Shown here one piece after another: positions 60,856-64,000 of a stretch of DNA of 64,000 bases; positions within the stretch are counted from its first letter, which is position 1; every line of letters begins with the position of its first letter. Source of the DNA: Priestia iocasae (GTDB taxonomy: Bacteria > Bacillota > Bacilli > Bacillales > Bacillaceae_H); NCBI RefSeq assembly GCF_016909075.1, contig NZ_JAFBFC010000003.1, forward strand, positions 62,001-126,000. The letters are read 5' to 3'. The notes below the pieces were generated by a model, which had not been told where the DNA came from, made no database searches, and saw only the letters and a program-made list of their open reading frames with translations. Both the position numbers and the translations under genes were made by a program.

Positions 60856-61986
60856 TTACGTCGTAATTGCTTCTTGTTTTGATTTATTTCCTTGCTTCAC
60901 TTTTAGCTGTTGAAACAGCTTTTCAACTGTGCCAACTCCAACACTTGCATATTTCGCTAAGATAACAAGTTCTTTAGGCAGTTGCCCCACCGTTTCAATA
61001 CCACTTTCATTTAATTGCCTCAACAAGTTAGGCATGCCGCTAAATTCCTCGGTTGTAAGCGGGATTTGTGAAAGTTGCTCTGTGACAACAATATGATCAT
61101 CTTTATAAAAGAAAAATAATTCCCCAGGGCGCTCTTGCGTAAGCTGCCTTCTCACTTTCTCTTCTTCAACGAAAACCATCAATTCATCAAAAAAGACTTC
61201 ATCATTTTTTTCATTATATCGCTTTACATATGTATGTAATTCTTCTAAGTTGTTCGGTAATTCACTCATAATGCGTGCTTGCTGCTCTGCACCGAGACGA
61301 ATGAGAAAGATTTCTGATTTCAAAAATCGTTGTGGTAATAAAAATGCATCTCGTAAAAAATACGGAATGTCTAATGTTTTGTTTTTATAAGTAAGCGTGC
61401 GAATGGGTGTGAATCCTGGGCGCTCTTGTGCTACTTTCGTAAACTTTAGTGTTGATGGTGATGTTTGTTCTGTCTCTTTTCCTTTCATTGAAAGAAGAAG
61501 TAGGGCTTCTAAACCCTTTAATCGCTGCTCAATTTCTGTAATATCATATGTTTGTGTAACAACTGGAGAAGGGTCTTCATAGTGTGGTACTTCTATCTCA
61601 ACAGGACCATACAGTTCAACATACCATTTCACAATGTGATAAAGTGATTCCCACGACAACAATGCTTCTGAATAACGAAACCTTCTCGTATCGTGTGCCG
61701 CCTGATTGCCAACTTGACGCACATGATGAAGCGCATCACGCATTTCAACTGTCAATAATCCATTTTCATGAAGGGTATCAATTCGATCAATCAAACTCAT
61801 TCTTGGTACTTCTACTAACTTCTCAATTTGCATCACTTGTTGCAAAATGTTTTCAACAAATACTCTCGCATGGGTCAACATCGTACGCGGACTTGTAAAA
61901 ATACTATTCTCCAATTCTCGTGCCACAAGTGCTAACTCTTTAGAAGCTGGCTCGAGGAACTGATAGAAATAAGACTGATTTTCCAT
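60856..61986 (-). CDS. DUF4145-type protein with C-terminal helix-hairpin-helix
   Basis: In the 376-aa protein, residues 1-130 resemble DUF4145: FYQFLEPASKELALVAREL, LTHARVFVENILQQVM, DALHHVRQVGNQAAHDTR. DUF4145 is known from HsdR subunits and related defence proteins. The middle is unrecognised and contains PYFLRDAFLLPQRFL. The C-terminus has a helix-hairpin-helix-like stretch, LRQLNESGIETVGQLPKELV and SVGVGTVEKLFQQL, suggesting DNA contact. It follows the helicase-nuclease gene by 58 bases on the same strand, so the two probably act together. Exact function unknown. Confidence 0.75.
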   Translation of the reverse strand: MENQSYFYQFLEPASKELALVARELENSIFTSPRTMLTHARVFVENILQQVMQIEKLVEVPRMSLIDRIDTLHENGLLTVEMRDALHHVRQVGNQAAHDTRRFRYSEALLSWESLYHIVKWYVELYGPVEIEVPHYEDPSPVVTQTYDITEIEQRLKGLEALLLLSMKGKETEQTSPSTLKFTKVAQERPGFTPIRTLTYKNKTLDIPYFLRDAFLLPQRFLKSEIFLIRLGAEQQARIMSELPNNLEELHTYVKRYNEKNDEVFFDELMVFVEEEKVRRQLTQERPGELFFFYKDDHIVVTEQLSQIPLTTEEFSGMPNLLRQLNESGIETVGQLPKELVILAKYASVGVGTVEKLFQQLKVKQGNKSKQEAITT

Positions 61987-62044
61987 GTGGAACCTCCTAA
62001 AATGAACAGCACCGTTGATTATGGTGCTGTTCTTACTAACAAGA

Positions 62045-64000
62045 TTAAAAGAGATTTAATACTTCCGATTTTAAATACCATCCAGGTAAATTCTTTGTTG
62101 TTCGACTCCCATTTTCAGTAAATACAAAGTTCATTCCGTCTTTTTCAAACTTTTGAAGGGTTTGACCTAGTTCAGAACCACCTACTATCCAAAGCTTCCC
62201 ACCGACATCGCGTTTATCAATGACGATAAGTCCCTTTTTAATAAGAGCATCTTTAAGCCAACACAACTCCTCAGCCTCATTATTTTCCTGATTGAAAGAA
62301 ATAGGTTCTTCCGTTCTTGTTTCATGTATTCTAGCAAAATCTGTTGCAGGCTCAATCCCTAGCTCCTGCAATCTATCCCAAAGACTTTCCATTGCTTTCA
62401 TACGGTCAAAATAAAACTCTCGACCTCGAACACGCCAAAACTTCCAACCAGCACGCTCAAGAGATTCCTGCCTCTTCATATCTTCTTCAAACTTTTCAGG
62501 ACCGTGCCACTTTTCGCCATCACATTCAACCGCTAAACGATCTCGCAATCCTTCAATCACAAAATCAATGCGATATTGCCCAACTTCAACTTGTGGTGTA
62601 ACTTTATACCCTCTTGCTACGATCATTCTAAGAACATCAAGTTCAAATGGAGATTCGCATTTTTGTTCAAGGTTCTCAAGCTGTTGATTAACACGTGCAG
62701 GATTCTTACAATAACTTAATAATTTATAACGTAAGTCCTCTGAATTTAACTCTTCTAACTCTACTGAATGATATAAACGCATCTGATTCTTAGCTCGACT
62801 AGCCGCAACGTTAAATCGCTGCTTATCACTCGTTTTAGTTAAAGCCATAAACCGGCGATTTGATGCCACCACTAGTGAAAGAAAGATAATGTCACGCTCA
62901 TCGCCTTGAAGTGTATAAGCATTTCCACAAATGATCTTACGCTTTACAAACTCTCTATCGCCAATCGCTTCTCGAATTTTTGTTTCCAGTAACTTCGCCT
63001 GTTTCTGACCTTGTAACGCAATTACTCCAAATGTTTGATTATTAAATGCAGGATCCTTGATCATCGATTTTATATCAGACACAATAGCTTCTACTTCTGG
63101 AATGTTAAGATCTTTATCTTTTTCATCGTTATACCCTTCATTCACTTTAATAGCTACGACAGGCGGGTCAATTTTTTCTTCCTCTAGCGGCAAACGTAAC
63201 GGAATCATTTGACCACCATAACTTAAGTCATTTGAAAAATGAATAATTTCTGGTACACAACGAAAATGCTCTCGAAGCATAAGCTTTCCTTCTTTCGGGA
63301 ACGTTTGCTCTGCAATTTCATACAAAGAGATATTACCGTCAAACAGATTACCGTTAGGGATATTCTTCAAATGACGTCTAACAAGTTCATGTACATCTTC
63401 TAAGTTTGTACCAATTGCTTGGGGACTTATTTGTTCATCATCTCCAACGACAATAACTTTCTTACCACGCATAAGAACATTAATTGAAAATAAATCACAC
63501 TGACTGCTCTCATCAAAAATAATAATATCAAACTTTTCATTTGTGACTGGAAAATTTTCTAGCACTTGACTAACAGGCATAATCCAAACAGGAATGGCCG
63601 TCTGAGCGGTTTTCATTTCTTCTCTAGCACCTTTTAAGTTAACATGAGCATATTTTCCGCTCCCTTTACCAAAGCGCTTAATGTATGACTTCCAAGCCGA
63701 AAGGGCACGTTTTTCCTTGTCTGTGATTCTTTCTACTTGGTTTTTCCACGTTGATTTACTAACAATGCTACGAATTAGTCGTTTTTGTTCTTTCTGTTCC
63801 TCTTCAATTTGACCCTTTAGCTTACTTACATTCACATCTCTTGTTTGATCAAGCCATGTTTGAAGCTTTCTCAGCTCAAACGCTTCCATGTAATCCTCTG
63901 GAAAAGAAGAATGAGTGCCTACTGATAATTCTAATGATTTTGCCGTTAAAGGTAACAAAGCATATAAAGAATTATAAAGTTCATAAAAGCGACGAACTTC
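62045..64000 (-). CDS. Upf1-like helicase with Vsr-like nuclease domain (partial, 5' end outside window)
   Basis: The frame is open from the window end. The visible 651 residues contain superfamily 1 helicase motifs: IIIFDESSQCDLFSINVLM (motif II, DESS), KKVIVVGDDEQISPQAIG (motif III), GVIALQGQKQAKLLETKI, NAYTLQGDERDIIFLSLV (motif V) and TSDKQRFNVAASRAKNQM (motif VI). Walker A lies beyond the edge. The C-terminal 250 residues hold a Vsr/DUF559-like nuclease, VEVGQYRIDFVIEGLRDRLAVECDGEKWHG and ERAGWKFWRVRGREFYFD. This combination is frequent in prokaryotic defence islands. It is paired with the DUF4145-type gene downstream. Confidence 0.88.
   Translation of the reverse strand, partial: EVRRFYELYNSLYALLPLTAKSLELSVGTHSSFPEDYMEAFELRKLQTWLDQTRDVNVSKLKGQIEEEQKEQKRLIRSIVSKSTWKNQVERITDKEKRALSAWKSYIKRFGKGSGKYAHVNLKGAREEMKTAQTAIPVWIMPVSQVLENFPVTNEKFDIIIFDESSQCDLFSINVLMRGKKVIVVGDDEQISPQAIGTNLEDVHELVRRHLKNIPNGNLFDGNISLYEIAEQTFPKEGKLMLREHFRCVPEIIHFSNDLSYGGQMIPLRLPLEEEKIDPPVVAIKVNEGYNDEKDKDLNIPEVEAIVSDIKSMIKDPAFNNQTFGVIALQGQKQAKLLETKIREAIGDREFVKRKIICGNAYTLQGDERDIIFLSLVVASNRRFMALTKTSDKQRFNVAASRAKNQMRLYHSVELEELNSEDLRYKLLSYCKNPARVNQQLENLEQKCESPFELDVLRMIVARGYKVTPQVEVGQYRIDFVIEGLRDRLAVECDGEKWHGPEKFEEDMKRQESLERAGWKFWRVRGREFYFDRMKAMESLWDRLQELGIEPATDFARIHETRTEEPISFNQENNEAEELCWLKDALIKKGLIVIDKRDVGGKLWIVGGSELGQTLQKFEKDGMNFVFTENGSRTTKNLPGWYLKSEVLNLF

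Noticed and set aside
1-64000. tRNA, rRNA, insertion sequence transposases and integrases
   Set aside because: None was recognised in any frame or as a structured RNA, despite the mobile character of the two defence regions.

Overview
The window is chromosomal DNA of a low-GC, endospore-forming Bacillaceae (Bacillus-like) bacterium. The evidence is Spo0M, a Spo0E-type phosphatase, a stressosome STAS protein, strong AGGAGG ribosome binding sites, thioredoxin-type ArsC and a type I-C CRISPR repeat of the Bacillus halodurans kind. No rRNA or tRNA gene was seen. Most genes lie on the minus strand.

Layout. 1-2.2 kb: the start of a restriction-modification fusion enzyme, then an 800-bp gap that ends in a truncated LD-carboxypeptidase gene. 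2.8-4.8 kb: small housekeeping and membrane genes. 4.8-11.8 kb: two convergent arsenic/metal(loid) units. The plus-strand unit is marR-type regulator, CSC-motif permease and a 42-aa double-CC peptide, with two matching operators. The minus-strand unit is arsR-arsB-arsC, a hairpin terminator, then arsD-arsA-phosphatase-HesB. 12-22 kb: accessory chromosomal genes, including CNNM/CBS transporter, spo0M behind a sigma-W-type promoter, GNAT, Nudix, a paired YdcZ/DUF606 transporter under an ArsR-family repressor with three matching operators, TPR protein and a stressosome STAS protein.

22.3-34.2 kb: a complete type I-C CRISPR-Cas locus in two transcription units, cas3 + array 2 and cas5-cas8c-cas7-cas4-cas1-cas2 + array 1. 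Each unit ends in its own leader and array, and the two leaders are clearly duplicates. Two repeat-like elements lie outside the arrays. One is a crRNA-like unit on the opposite strand with its own promoter and terminator, next to cas5. The other is a solitary repeat in the 5' region of cas3. Both are candidates for RNA-based self-regulation of the system.

34.5-44 kb: subtilase, oxidoreductase, two cyclic-di-GMP enzymes, a MarR regulator with three matching operators, a broken aminoglycoside-phosphotransferase-like gene, and a 30-aa holin-like type I toxin candidate. 44.4-53 kb: one 2847-aa protein made of 26 cadherin-like repeats, with a divergent Cys-rich gene.

54-64 kb: a defence-type island holding WYL regulator + glycine-rich membrane protein + unrecognised 453-aa protein, McrBC with a double-EVE McrB, a truncated PC4-like gene, and a DUF4145 protein with an Upf1-like helicase/Vsr-like nuclease that runs off the window. 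The WYL-linked pair is the best candidate for an undescribed protein system. The crRNA-like RNA is the best candidate for an undescribed regulatory one.
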